A program made the translations under genes and the position numbers. 11,362 bases of DNA from DASRTE01 sp035253685 (GTDB lineage: Bacteria > Actinomycetota > Actinomycetes > Jiangellales > Jiangellaceae): NCBI GenBank assembly GCA_035253685.1, contig DATFBR010000156.1, positions 1 to 11,362 on the forward strand. Reading direction: 5' to 3'. Below the pieces are notes generated by a model. It ran no database searches. It was not told the DNA's origin and saw nothing but the letters and a program-made list of their open reading frames with translations. Numbering within the stretch: position 1 is the first letter of the stretch; each line of letters starts with the position of its first letter. Below are positions 1 to 6,523 of the stretch, in pieces.

Positions 1-1
1 G

Positions 2-625
2 GTGGCGCTCGATCGCGGCATCCGGCTGGCGAACAGGCACGGACGACCGGCGCCCCTGGACCGGTGGCGTACCGAGCGGGACGCCATCTACGACCAGATC
101 ATGGAACGGGGCTGGAGCCCCACTCGCAAGGCGTTCAGGCAGCACTACGGGACCGACGTTCTCGACGCCTCGCTGCTGCGGATGTCCACCGTCGGCTTCA
201 TCACACCGACCGACCCGATGTGGATCTCGACCCTGGACGCCATGGAAGGCGAGCTGGTCACCGACAGCCTGGTGTACCGCTACGACCCCGAAGCATCGCC
301 GGACGGCCTGCGAGGGAACGAGGGCACCTTCTCGTTGTGCACCTTCGCCTACGTCGACTCCCTGGCCCGCGCCGGGCAGCTGGACAAGGCGCGTATCACG
401 TTCGAGAAGATGCTGACCTACGCCAACCACCTCGGCCTCTACTCCGAGGAGATCGCGCTCACCGGCGAGCAGATCGGCAACTTCCCCCAGGCATTCACCC
501 ATCTGGCCCTCATCGACGCCGCCCTCACGCTGGACCGACAGCTCGACCTCAAGCAGTCGGCGGCGACGACGCGCCGGCCGTCCACCCCGACCCAGCAGGT
601 CGCCGCAGAAGCCGAGCACGTCTGA
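2..625 (+). CDS. Glycoside hydrolase family 15 enzyme (glucoamylase/trehalase-like), C-terminal part, 5' truncated by window
   Basis: About 207 residues are visible; the gene begins before the window, and the GTG at position 2 is an internal codon, not the start. The helical (alpha/alpha)6 barrel end of GH15 is recognisable. The hallmark is L-Y-S-E-E at visible residues 146-150 followed by I-G-N-F-P-Q-A-F-T-H at 158-167; this Glu pair is where the family keeps its general base. The general-acid Glu motif must lie upstream, out of sight. Family members hydrolyse alpha-1,4 or alpha-1,6 glucosidic bonds, or trehalose, and release glucose; substrate cannot be decided here. The last ~25 residues are a low-complexity Thr/Ala/Pro tail. 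No signal peptide can be assessed. The stop is 24 bp before the next gene, so co-transcription with the SMP-30 and dehydrogenase genes is likely. Confidence 0.9.
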   Translation: MALDRGIRLANRHGRPAPLDRWRTERDAIYDQIMERGWSPTRKAFRQHYGTDVLDASLLRMSTVGFITPTDPMWISTLDAMEGELVTDSLVYRYDPEASPDGLRGNEGTFSLCTFAYVDSLARAGQLDKARITFEKMLTYANHLGLYSEEIALTGEQIGNFPQAFTHLALIDAALTLDRQLDLKQSAATTRRPSTPTQQVAAEAEHV

Positions 626-649
626 CGAATCACCTCAGGAGGAGGGCGG

Positions 650-1630
650 GTGGTGCGAGCCATGGGTGACAGCCCGGTCGAGGTCGTGCTCGACATCCAG
701 GCCCAGCACGCGGAGGGCCCGCTCTGGGACGCGGACACGGATCGCCTGTGGTGGGTGGACATCATGGGAGAACGCGTGCACTGCTTCGACCCCAAGTCGA
801 GTAACGACAGCTCTTGGGGCACCGCTGGCCAGCCCGGCGGTGTGGTCCTCACGTCGGCGGGAGACCCCGTCATCGCCACGCCCGGGGGCCTCGCCGTACT
901 CGACCGCGCTACCGGCTCGACCGATCTCCTCGTCCCGATCGAGCCGGACCGACCGGAGAACCGAGCGAACGACGCCAAGGTCGACAGCCGGGGAAGACTC
1001 TGGGTCGGCACGATGGCCTACGACAAGCGGCCGCGGAACGCGGCCTTGTACCGGGTGGAAAGGGACACGGCGACCCGCGTCGTCGACGGCCTCACGATCT
1101 CCAACGGACCGGCGTTCGACGAGGCAGAGGGGCGGCTCTACCTTGCCGACACCGCCCTCGGCGTCGTCGACCTGTTCGAGCTGGACCCGGACACCGGCGC
1201 TCTCTCGGGCCGCCGGCGCTTCCTCGACTTCAGCGATGTGGAGGAATGGCCCGACGGCATGACCGTCGACGACGACGGGATGCTGTGGGTCGCTCTCGGA
1301 CGAGCTGGACAGGTCCGCCGCTACGGCCACGACGGCACCCTCGACGGCGTCATCATTCTACCGACGACCAACCCCACCTCGGTCACGTTCGGTGGCGACG
1401 ACTGCGGCGACCTCTACATCACCAGTTCATGGTTCGACGTCGAACCAGCCCGGCGCGCCGAGCAACCCCTCGCCGGTGCGATCTTCCGCTCACGTCCCGG
1501 CGTGACCGGGCACCCCTCCCCGAGGTTCGCCGACGTCGTGCCCACGTCGGCAACCGAGCTCAACGCACCACCGACCAGGAAAGGATCGACCCGTGATCGA
1601 GCGAATGGTCATCCTTGGAGCCTCCGGTGA
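650..1630 (+). CDS. SMP-30/gluconolactonase/LRE-family lactone hydrolase
   Basis: A six-bladed beta-propeller of the SMP-30/regucalcin/gluconolactonase family, 326 residues and predicted cytoplasmic. The metal-binding triad of the family is visible: Glu22 in H-A-E-G-P-L-W, Asn152 in I-S-N-G-P, and Asp202 in W-P-D-G-M. The substrate-side motif R-A-N-D-A-K-V-D is at 105-112, with R-L-W-V-G-T-M following. Known members hydrolyse sugar lactones such as glucono-1,5-lactone to the acid with a divalent metal. GTG 650 (or GTG 653) is chosen as start because AGGAGGAGGG at 637-646 sits 4-10 nt upstream; ATG 662 is too far. Homology fades near residue 293 (P-R-F-A); the last ~33 residues are a non-family tail whose end overlaps the next gene by 38 bp. 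Neighbours suggest it acts on a lactone made by the downstream dehydrogenase. Confidence 0.9.
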   Translation: MVRAMGDSPVEVVLDIQAQHAEGPLWDADTDRLWWVDIMGERVHCFDPKSSNDSSWGTAGQPGGVVLTSAGDPVIATPGGLAVLDRATGSTDLLVPIEPDRPENRANDAKVDSRGRLWVGTMAYDKRPRNAALYRVERDTATRVVDGLTISNGPAFDEAEGRLYLADTALGVVDLFELDPDTGALSGRRRFLDFSDVEEWPDGMTVDDDGMLWVALGRAGQVRRYGHDGTLDGVIILPTTNPTSVTFGGDDCGDLYITSSWFDVEPARRAEQPLAGAIFRSRPGVTGHPSPRFADVVPTSATELNAPPTRKGSTRDRANGHPWSLR

Positions 1631-2960
1631 CCTCACCAGCCGGCTGCTCATGCCGGCCGTAGCCCAGTTGGCCGAAGCCGACCTTCTGCCAGCCGGGCTC
1701 ACGATCGTCGGGTCGGCCAACACGGAGTGGTCCACCGACGAGTTTCGTCTGCACATCGCCACAGCGCTGAAGGAACACGCACCTGTCGCTGCCGCGACAC
1801 GGGACGCCGTCGTGAGGATGCTCGAATTCCAGTCCGGCGACGTGACCCAGCCCGCGGATCTCAGCGCTCTGATCGGCGACGACCAACCGACAACGCTGGT
1901 CTACCTCGCGCTGCCTCCGCTTCTGTTCGAACCGGTCCTGAAGACACTGGCGGCAGCCGGACTTCGGGCCTCGGACGCGGTCGCCATTGAGAAGCCCTTC
2001 GGCACCGATCTCGCGTCCGCGCAACAACTCAACGAGCTCATCCGGGTTCGGCTGCCGGAACCGACGATCTTCCGGATCGACCACTTCCTGTCCGATGAGC
2101 TCGTCCGCCGGGTGGTGGCCATCCGGTTCCTCAACCGGGTCTTCGAGCCCATCTGGAACTCGGTCCACGTGGAGCGGGTCGACGTGAGCTGGCTGGAGAG
2201 CCTGACCCTCGAAGGCCGGGCCGGCTACTACGACACGGCCGGCGCGCTCAAGGACATGGTGCAGAACCACCTCATGGAGGTGATGGCGCTCGTCGTCATG
2301 GAACACCCTGCTCGCATCGACGCGCACTCGTTCCGGGACGTCCGGGTCGAGGCGCTGCGCGCTGTGGCCACTCCCCTGCCGGAACGGATGCAGACGGCAA
2401 CGGTCCGCGCACGGTACAGCGCCGGCACGATCGGTTCCCGGCAAGTGCCGTCGTACGTCGACGAGCCAGGAGTCGACCCGAGCCGCAATACGGAGACCTA
2501 TGCCTCCCTGAACTTCGAGGTGGACAACCCGCGATGGGCGGGAGTGCCGTTCACGCTCCGGTCCGGCAAGGCCCTCGCGGCAGACTCGGCCGAGGTGGCC
2601 ATCCATTTCCGACCACTGCCCCGCTACCTGCTCGCTCATTGGCCGGGCGCCGAGCCGAACGTGCTGAGGCTGGGTCTGACCGAGCCGTATGTGCGCCTGG
2701 CCACGACGCTCAACGGCCCGGATCGGACCGCCGATAGCCGCGAGCTCGAAGCAACGTTGACACGGCCGAAGTTCACGGCATACGCGAATCTGATCCTCGC
2801 GATGCTGAGGAACGATCCGATGCTGTTCATCCGCGCCGACGAGACCGAGGAGGCATGGCGCATCGTCGACCCGGTCATGACGGCGTGGAGCGCCGGAGAT
2901 GTCCCCATGCAGGAGTACGCCGCTGGTGGGACACCGCCGGGCCCGCTGCCCGAAGGGTGA
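1593..2960 (+). CDS. zwf: Divergent glucose-6-phosphate dehydrogenase family protein with altered phosphate-binding site
   Basis: 455 residues, shorter than the usual ~490-515. The symbol reflects the family only. N-terminal Rossmann motif G-A-S-G-D-L-T-S-R is at 9-17, I-E-K-P-F-G at 132-137 (Lys134), the active-site segment R-I-D-H-F-L-S-D-E at 161-169, D-M-V-Q-N-H at 221-226 and R-S-G-K-A-L-A-A-D at 323-331. Asp163, His164, His226, Lys134 and Lys326, the catalytic and sugar-binding core, are kept. The canonical motif is R-I-D-H-Y-L-G-K; here Tyr becomes Phe165 and Lys becomes Asp168. The basic residue five positions after Lys326 (Arg/Lys in known enzymes) is Asp331. These three positions contact the 6-phosphate in characterised enzymes, so activity on glucose 6-phosphate is doubtful. 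The family converts G6P and NAD(P)+ to 6-phosphogluconolactone. Start GTG 1593 follows AGGAAAGGA at ~1578-1586. It is translationally overlapped with the SMP-30 gene. Confidence 0.9.
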   Translation: MIERMVILGASGDLTSRLLMPAVAQLAEADLLPAGLTIVGSANTEWSTDEFRLHIATALKEHAPVAAATRDAVVRMLEFQSGDVTQPADLSALIGDDQPTTLVYLALPPLLFEPVLKTLAAAGLRASDAVAIEKPFGTDLASAQQLNELIRVRLPEPTIFRIDHFLSDELVRRVVAIRFLNRVFEPIWNSVHVERVDVSWLESLTLEGRAGYYDTAGALKDMVQNHLMEVMALVVMEHPARIDAHSFRDVRVEALRAVATPLPERMQTATVRARYSAGTIGSRQVPSYVDEPGVDPSRNTETYASLNFEVDNPRWAGVPFTLRSGKALAADSAEVAIHFRPLPRYLLAHWPGAEPNVLRLGLTEPYVRLATTLNGPDRTADSRELEATLTRPKFTAYANLILAMLRNDPMLFIRADETEEAWRIVDPVMTAWSAGDVPMQEYAAGGTPPGPLPEG

Positions 2961-2966
2961 GGCGGC

Positions 2967-3084
2967 CGGTCACAGCACCTCGGACAGCGCTGGTTCGGAC
3001 GTGCTGCGGCGCAGCCAGCACCTCCCGCGGCGCCCCGGCCGCCGCGATGACCCCGTCGCCCATGAAGACGAGCGAGTCGCCGCC
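2967..3084 (-). pseudogene. Relic of the C-terminal end of an amino-acid-type ABC transporter ATP-binding protein
   Basis: Reading the minus strand from about 3084 gives G-D-S-L-V-F-M-G-D-G-V-I, then A-G-A-P-R-E-V-L-A-A-P-Q-H-V-R-T. This matches the sequence just after the H-loop in GlnQ/polar-amino-acid ABC ATPases (pattern: V-F-M-x-x-G-x-I/V-x-x-x-G-x-P-x-E-V-L-x-x-P-Q-H-x-R-T-x-x-F). Homology starts abruptly at ~3084; upstream the frame gives unrelated residues and hits a stop near 3130. Walker A, signature, Walker B and the H-loop are absent. Downstream the frame stays open to 2875, antisense to the end of the dehydrogenase gene, but without family resemblance. I read it as a deletion remnant, non-functional. 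No transporter partner is in the window. The call rests on motif recognition by eye. Confidence 0.6.
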
Positions 3085-3184
3085 CGGCGACCCAGTGCCG
3101 TAGGTCCCGAGGGAAGGGCTGCAATTCCCTCATTGCACCGCTCTTGGCCCGAATGGGTTGCGAAGGCCGATCAGGCTCGCCGGT

Positions 3185-3607
3185 TCAGGTCACGCAGAAC
3201 TCGTTCCCCTCGGGATCCCGCATGACGATGCACCAGCCGATGGGCTCGTCCTTCTCGTGCAGGATGGTGGCCCCGGCTTCGACCAGCCGCTTGGCGTGCC
3301 GCCGGGCACGCTCTCGACCGTCCTCACCCTCCGCGCCAGCGCTGGCCCCGATGTCCAGGTGCACCCTGTTCTTCGCCGTCTTGCCTTCCGGCACGGGTTG
3401 GAAGAACAGCCGCGGCCGCTTGCGCTCGGGATCGACGACGGCCGCACGCCACAGTTCGCGCGGTATTGCGTTGCGCTCCGCGAAGTCTTCCCACGACGAG
3501 AAGCCATCCGGTGGCGGCTCCTCTTCGTAGTCCAGCGCGAGCGCCCAGAAGCGCGACATGACGTCGAGGTCGTGCACGTCGAAGGTCACCTGAATGTCGA
3601 GAGCCAT
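3185..3607 (-). CDS. VOC-superfamily (glyoxalase/bleomycin-resistance-like) protein
   Basis: 140 residues forming a beta-alpha-beta-beta-beta vicinal-oxygen-chelate fold of the Glyoxalase_6-like type. The N-terminal V-T-F-D-V-H-D-L strand, R-L-F-F-Q-P-V-P-E at ~65-73, V-H-L-D-I at ~82-86, and the terminal M-R-D-P-E-G-N-E-F-C are typical of the family. His83 and Glu137 may be metal ligands. Many members are uncharacterised and bind small hydrophobic ligands or metals; substrate is unknown. ATG start at 3607 is well supported by AGGAGG at 3617-3622 on the minus strand, 9 nt away. It lies 94 bp downstream of the membrane-protein gene on the same strand; co-transcription is possible but not shown. 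Its 3' side abuts the ABC-ATPase relic. Confidence 0.9.
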   Translation of the reverse strand: MALDIQVTFDVHDLDVMSRFWALALDYEEEPPPDGFSSWEDFAERNAIPRELWRAAVVDPERKRPRLFFQPVPEGKTAKNRVHLDIGASAGAEGEDGRERARRHAKRLVEAGATILHEKDEPIGWCIVMRDPEGNEFCVT

Positions 3608-3701
3608 CGGTGCTCACCTCCTCGAGCGGACGCTACGCCGGTCTCCCGACAGAGCATCTGCCGGCAATGTCGAGCAAGCGCTCCATCCCACAGCTCGTTC
3701 G

Positions 3702-4724
3702 CTACAGCCCGACGGGGTCAAGAATGATGCGGCCGATGACGACGGCTGCGACGCTGGACGCGATGGTCACCACCCGGGCGAACGTGGCCTCGTCGAACGG
3801 CCACTCCTGGATGCGTTCGGCCCGCTTCTCCAGTGCCTCGGCGGCACTCAGCAGAGCGGTCTGTCGCTGGAGCACCTCCAGCGTGGGCTCGTCCCGAACC
3901 GGCTGGTATGCCTGCCGGTAGAGGTCGACGGCGCGTTCGAGTTCATGCTGCTTCACCGCCACCATCTGGCGGTTGAGCCGCCGTAACGACAGGAAGAACA
4001 GCGTCACGCCGGCGACGAGTACACCGATCCCGACAACCGCCCCTGGGACGTCGGAGATGCCGGTGACCACGAGCGGTCCCACGGTGCCGAACAGCATCCA
4101 GAAGCCGGTGAACGCCAGTCTCCCAACGGGGCGGAGACCCAGGCTTCGATCGCCGTGATACGCCTCGAGGGTCAAATGGCCTCGGCCCAGCCGGTTCAGC
4201 CCGCGCTGAAGGGTCAGGTAGACCCAGACGGCCGTCCACAGAGGTATCCCGAGAACCAGCCACGTCGTCGCCTGGATCACGGCGGCGACAGGTTCGCCGC
4301 CCACAGCCTCGTCAAGAGGCAGCACGACCACCGCTGCTGCCGTCAGCAGCAGCGGAGCAAGGGTGCTGTCGAGACCGCGGAAGAGCCGCTCGACATCCTG
4401 CTCCTCCTGCTCGACGACCTTCACCAGATCCAGTCGCAGACCTCGAAGCTCGTCGGTGATCCGGGCCGCACCGAAGAGGGAGAGGAGAACAGCGAAGGAA
4501 ACTGCCGCCCGGTTGAGGATCTCACCCGTCGGGATCCCGGTCCCCGCCCACTCATCACCGTCCACGGCCATGATGACGGCAAGATTCAGCCACGGGACCA
4601 GCGCCCAGGCCACGACCCACACGAGCCGGGGCCCGGGAAGCCCCGCGAGGATCCGTTCGGTCAACGGAACCGTCGGCCGAGGGCCGGCGACCGCTCCGCT
4701 CAGGGCTGGGTCCGCTACCTCCAA
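3702..4724 (-). CDS. Seven-TM membrane protein of unknown function
   Basis: 340 residues; I do not recognise a named family. Hydrophobic segments lie at about 33-53, 73-90, 121-137, 147-170, 202-222, 226-247 and 316-335, giving roughly seven transmembrane helices. Two soluble, charged stretches are notable. Residues ~91-118 (D-E-L-R-G-L ... E-Q-E-E-Q-D-V-E-R-L) are acidic and helical. Residues ~248-315 look like a cytoplasmic coiled coil (R-R-L-N-R-Q-M-V-A-V-K, then repeated Leu/Ala heptads), ending in the motif I-Q-E-W-P-F-D just before the last helix. TTG 4724 is the first possible start after an in-frame stop at 4767-4769, but its ribosome-binding site is poor, so the exact start is uncertain. 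An internal start would still have to precede the first helix at ~33. It lies 153 bp downstream of the alpha/beta hydrolase on the same strand. Confidence 0.8.
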   Translation of the reverse strand: MEVADPALSGAVAGPRPTVPLTERILAGLPGPRLVWVVAWALVPWLNLAVIMAVDGDEWAGTGIPTGEILNRAAVSFAVLLSLFGAARITDELRGLRLDLVKVVEQEEQDVERLFRGLDSTLAPLLLTAAAVVVLPLDEAVGGEPVAAVIQATTWLVLGIPLWTAVWVYLTLQRGLNRLGRGHLTLEAYHGDRSLGLRPVGRLAFTGFWMLFGTVGPLVVTGISDVPGAVVGIGVLVAGVTLFFLSLRRLNRQMVAVKQHELERAVDLYRQAYQPVRDEPTLEVLQRQTALLSAAEALEKRAERIQEWPFDEATFARVVTIASSVAAVVIGRIILDPVGL

Positions 4725-4877
4725 CTCAGGACCAGCCAGACGACTGTCGCGTTTGCGTCCAACGCCTCACCATCCGTGTGTCGCCCGTCTGACCATTCTG
4801 GCCGAAACTGACGCATGCGGCGGCGGGCTGCCACGGGTCGCCCGGCGTGTCAGGTGACGGTCGAGTTGATATGCGGG
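4725..4877. other. 153-bp intergenic stretch between membrane-protein and hydrolase genes
   Basis: Between the hydrolase stop and the membrane-protein start. I see no convincing terminator or promoter hexamers on the minus strand. Two minus-strand ATGs (near 4791 and 4775) open only very short frames, the second ending near the TTG start of the membrane protein. It may simply be a leader. Confidence 0.4.
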
Positions 4878-5735
4878 CTAATCGCGGCTCAGAGCGAGGC
4901 TAGAGAGAAGTGTGACAACGGCCTCCGGGCTCTCTTCGGGAGTGAGGTGCCCAGAGCCGGCGAGAACTACAGTGTCGCTGCCGAGCCCGTCGCGGACTGG
5001 CCCGCGTAGGCGTTCCGGCGGGAAGAAGCGGTCGTGCTCACCGGTCGCCACCACACGCGGAGTCGACAGCCAGCGCCGGATGAGCCCGAGAGGCATCGGG
5101 CCCGGCGCGACGCTGGTGTGTGCGCAGCGAACGAGGACCGTCAGCCAGTCGACAAGCTCACGTGACGGCGCATGACCCGGTGCGGACATGTACCTGAGCA
5201 TCCGCTCGCTGTTGCGCGGGTTGGGGCGCAGGATCCACGGCAGGGTGGAGGCCAGTAGCTGGCCGGTGAGCCGTACGCGGATCAGCCCGGCGGGATCGAG
5301 GAGCACCAGACCCGCGATGCGGTCGCTGGGCGTGGCAGCGAGCGCGACCGCAGCGCCGAGCGAATGCCCCATCAGCACAACCTGGCCATGGGCCAGCGAC
5401 GGAAGCAGCTCATCGAGCCATGAGCCGTACCGGCGGAGCCGATCAGCCGTGGGACGCTCAGCCGCGCTGAGCCCCGGTTGCCCAGGGAGGTCCACGAGCA
5501 CCGTGCGGTGGCGAGCTGCGAATCGCCCGGCAATCGTCATCGAGGTGGCAGCGTTGAAGTTGGTGCCCGGCAGGATGACGACCGTCGGCTCGCCCTGGCC
5601 CGCGACGAGCACGTGAGTCTCGCCCAGTGCGGTGTCCAGCACGTCACGGATGTGCTCGACATCCCAGCCATCGAGGCGCCGCCGGCACCAATCGGCCAGC
5701 GCCTGACGCGCGGACTCACTGCGGTAAATGTTCAC
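4878..5735 (-). CDS. Alpha/beta hydrolase
   Basis: 285 residues from the GTG at 5735. The fold order is clear: strand T-V-V-I-L-P-G-T-N-F-N at ~51-61 (oxyanion region), V-D-L-P-G-Q-P-G at ~81-88, nucleophile elbow G-H-S-L-G with Ser125, strand G-L-V-L-L-D-P, Asp235 in G-E-H-D-R, and His263 in G-S-G-H-L. The Ser-Asp-His triad is complete, so it is probably an active esterase, lactonase or similar; substrate unknown. An in-frame ATG at 5825 is rejected because it lies inside the predicted -35 region and upstream of the -10. GTG 5735 yields M-N-I-Y-R-S-E, the usual N-terminus of this hydrolase subgroup. The divergent TetR gene with palindromes between them suggests TetR control. A tiny leader frame overlaps this start by GTGA. 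Confidence 0.9.
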   Translation of the reverse strand: MNIYRSESARQALADWCRRRLDGWDVEHIRDVLDTALGETHVLVAGQGEPTVVILPGTNFNAATSMTIAGRFAARHRTVLVDLPGQPGLSAAERPTADRLRRYGSWLDELLPSLAHGQVVLMGHSLGAAVALAATPSDRIAGLVLLDPAGLIRVRLTGQLLASTLPWILRPNPRNSERMLRYMSAPGHAPSRELVDWLTVLVRCAHTSVAPGPMPLGLIRRWLSTPRVVATGEHDRFFPPERLRGPVRDGLGSDTVVLAGSGHLTPEESPEAVVTLLSSLALSRD

Positions 5736-5767
5736 GTCGCCACCGCCCCGGCCAGCAGCCACTTCAT
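5732..5767 (-). CDS. Possible 11-residue leader peptide overlapping the hydrolase start
   Basis: ATG at 5767 opens M-K-W-L-L-A-G-A-V-A-T and stops at TGA 5734-5732, overlapping the hydrolase GTG in a GTGA. It has a good Shine-Dalgarno (GAAGGGG at ~5774-5780, 6 nt spacing) and lies ~30 nt downstream of the predicted transcription start, whereas the hydrolase GTG itself has only a weak G-rich site. Translation of this leader could couple to the hydrolase. Short frames arise easily by chance in GC-rich DNA, so the call is tentative. Confidence 0.3.
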   Translation of the reverse strand: MKWLLAGAVAT

Positions 5768-5803
5768 GGCAGTCCCCTTCGCCTGCAGCAGCCCAGGCCC
5801 CGG

Positions 5804-5832
5804 ACAATAAGTCAGCAGGTGACATTTGTCAA
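5804..5832 (-). promoter_or_regulatory. Sigma70-type promoter for the alpha/beta hydrolase
   Basis: On the minus strand a perfect TTGACA (-35, 5832-5827) is followed by a 17-nt spacer and TATTGT (-10, 5809-5804, 4/6 to consensus). The transcription start is predicted near 5797, about 60 nt before the hydrolase GTG. The -35 overlaps the 5820-5831 palindrome, which fits repression. Confidence 0.55.
5820..5831. promoter_or_regulatory. Palindrome TGACA-TT-TGTCA, likely regulator operator
   Basis: Perfect 5-bp arms around a 2-bp centre. It overlaps the -35 boxes of both divergent promoters (5827-5832 minus, 5826-5831 plus). The position between a TetR gene and a divergent target suggests TetR binding; binding itself is inferred. 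Confidence 0.5.
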
Positions 5833-5854
5833 TGCATGACAGTTGGCATACAGT
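5826..5854 (+). promoter_or_regulatory. Sigma70-type promoter for the TetR gene
   Basis: TTGTCA (-35, 5826-5831, 5/6) and TACAGT (-10, 5849-5854, 4/6) are separated by 17 nt. The start of transcription would fall about 5861-5863, at the ATG at 5863, so the mRNA would be leaderless, which is common in actinobacteria. Confidence 0.5.
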
Positions 5855-5858
5855 GCCA
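5844..5858. promoter_or_regulatory. Palindrome TGGCA-TACAG-TGCCA over the TetR -10 box
   Basis: Perfect 5-bp inverted arms with a 5-bp spacer that contains most of the TetR -10 box. Placed for autoregulation. Its sequence differs from the 5820-5831 palindrome, so it may be a weaker site or a site for another factor. Confidence 0.4.
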
Positions 5859-5862
5859 CAAT

Positions 5863-6498
5863 ATGAAGACCGAGCGGCTTTCCGATGACGATCCGGCCAC
5901 GTCGCTGAGGGAACGTAAGAAGCAGCGGACCCGCCGCACCATCCAGGCCCAGGCGCTGCGACTGTTCACCGAGAAGGGCTTCCAGGCCACCACCATCGAG
6001 GAGATTGCCGCGGCGGCCGAGGTAGCCCCCCGCACGTTGTTCCGCTACTTTCCGACCAAGGAGGAGATCGTCTTCTGGTCGGAGTACCGGCCCACGCTGG
6101 CCGGGGCCGTGTCCGCGCGGCCCGCCGACGAGCCCGCCGTGCAGGCCGTGCGCCACGGCATCGTCGATGGCATGACCAGCTTCTTTGGCCAGAACCGGGA
6201 GCAGCTGCTCGAACGGCTGAGGCTGGCGTTTCGCACGTCGGCACTGCAGCCGCGGATGCGGCAGCAGCAAGCACACTGGGCGGACGATCTAGCGGAGATC
6301 CTCGCCCACCGCCTCGGTGCGCACCCGCACGACCTGGAGATCCGCGCCATCGCAGCCGCGATCGCCGCCGCCGTCTGGGTCGCGGCCGAGCACTGGCAGG
6401 CGCAGGACGGCCGAGAGTCGCTGGGCGCGCTCATCGACCGGGTGCTCGAGACCGTGCTGGGTGGACTCTCAGCTGCCACGGCGACCGCGGCGCCGTAA
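5863..6498 (+). CDS. TetR-family transcriptional regulator
   Basis: 211 residues. The N-terminal TetR DNA-binding domain spans ~22-70: T-R-R-T-I-Q-A-Q-A-L-R-L-F, F-Q-A-T-T-I-E-E-I-A, then the recognition helix region V-A-P-R-T-L-F-R-Y-F-P-T-K-E-E. The remainder is a helical ligand/dimer domain resembling the acyl-CoA-like/MftR-type C-terminal domain, ending in an Ala/Thr-rich tail. ATG 5863 is chosen over upstream in-frame ATGs (5836, 5728) because family sequence begins just after it and the predicted promoter places transcription start there. It is divergent from the alpha/beta hydrolase with two palindromes between, so it likely represses that gene and itself. It converges on the YczE-type gene with 25 bp between stops. 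Confidence 0.93.
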   Translation: MKTERLSDDDPATSLRERKKQRTRRTIQAQALRLFTEKGFQATTIEEIAAAAEVAPRTLFRYFPTKEEIVFWSEYRPTLAGAVSARPADEPAVQAVRHGIVDGMTSFFGQNREQLLERLRLAFRTSALQPRMRQQQAHWADDLAEILAHRLGAHPHDLEIRAIAAAIAAAVWVAAEHWQAQDGRESLGALIDRVLETVLGGLSAATATAAP

Positions 6499-6523
6499 TC
6501 CGCGAAACCCAATGCCAGGCTGG

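Noticed and set aside
1560..2639. A 359-codon open frame on the minus strand
   Set aside because: Antisense to the dehydrogenase gene; composition is that of a reversed coding strand.
5736..5825. N-terminal extension of the alpha/beta hydrolase to ATG 5825
   Set aside because: The ATG lies in the promoter -35 region, has no Shine-Dalgarno, and adds residues absent from the family.
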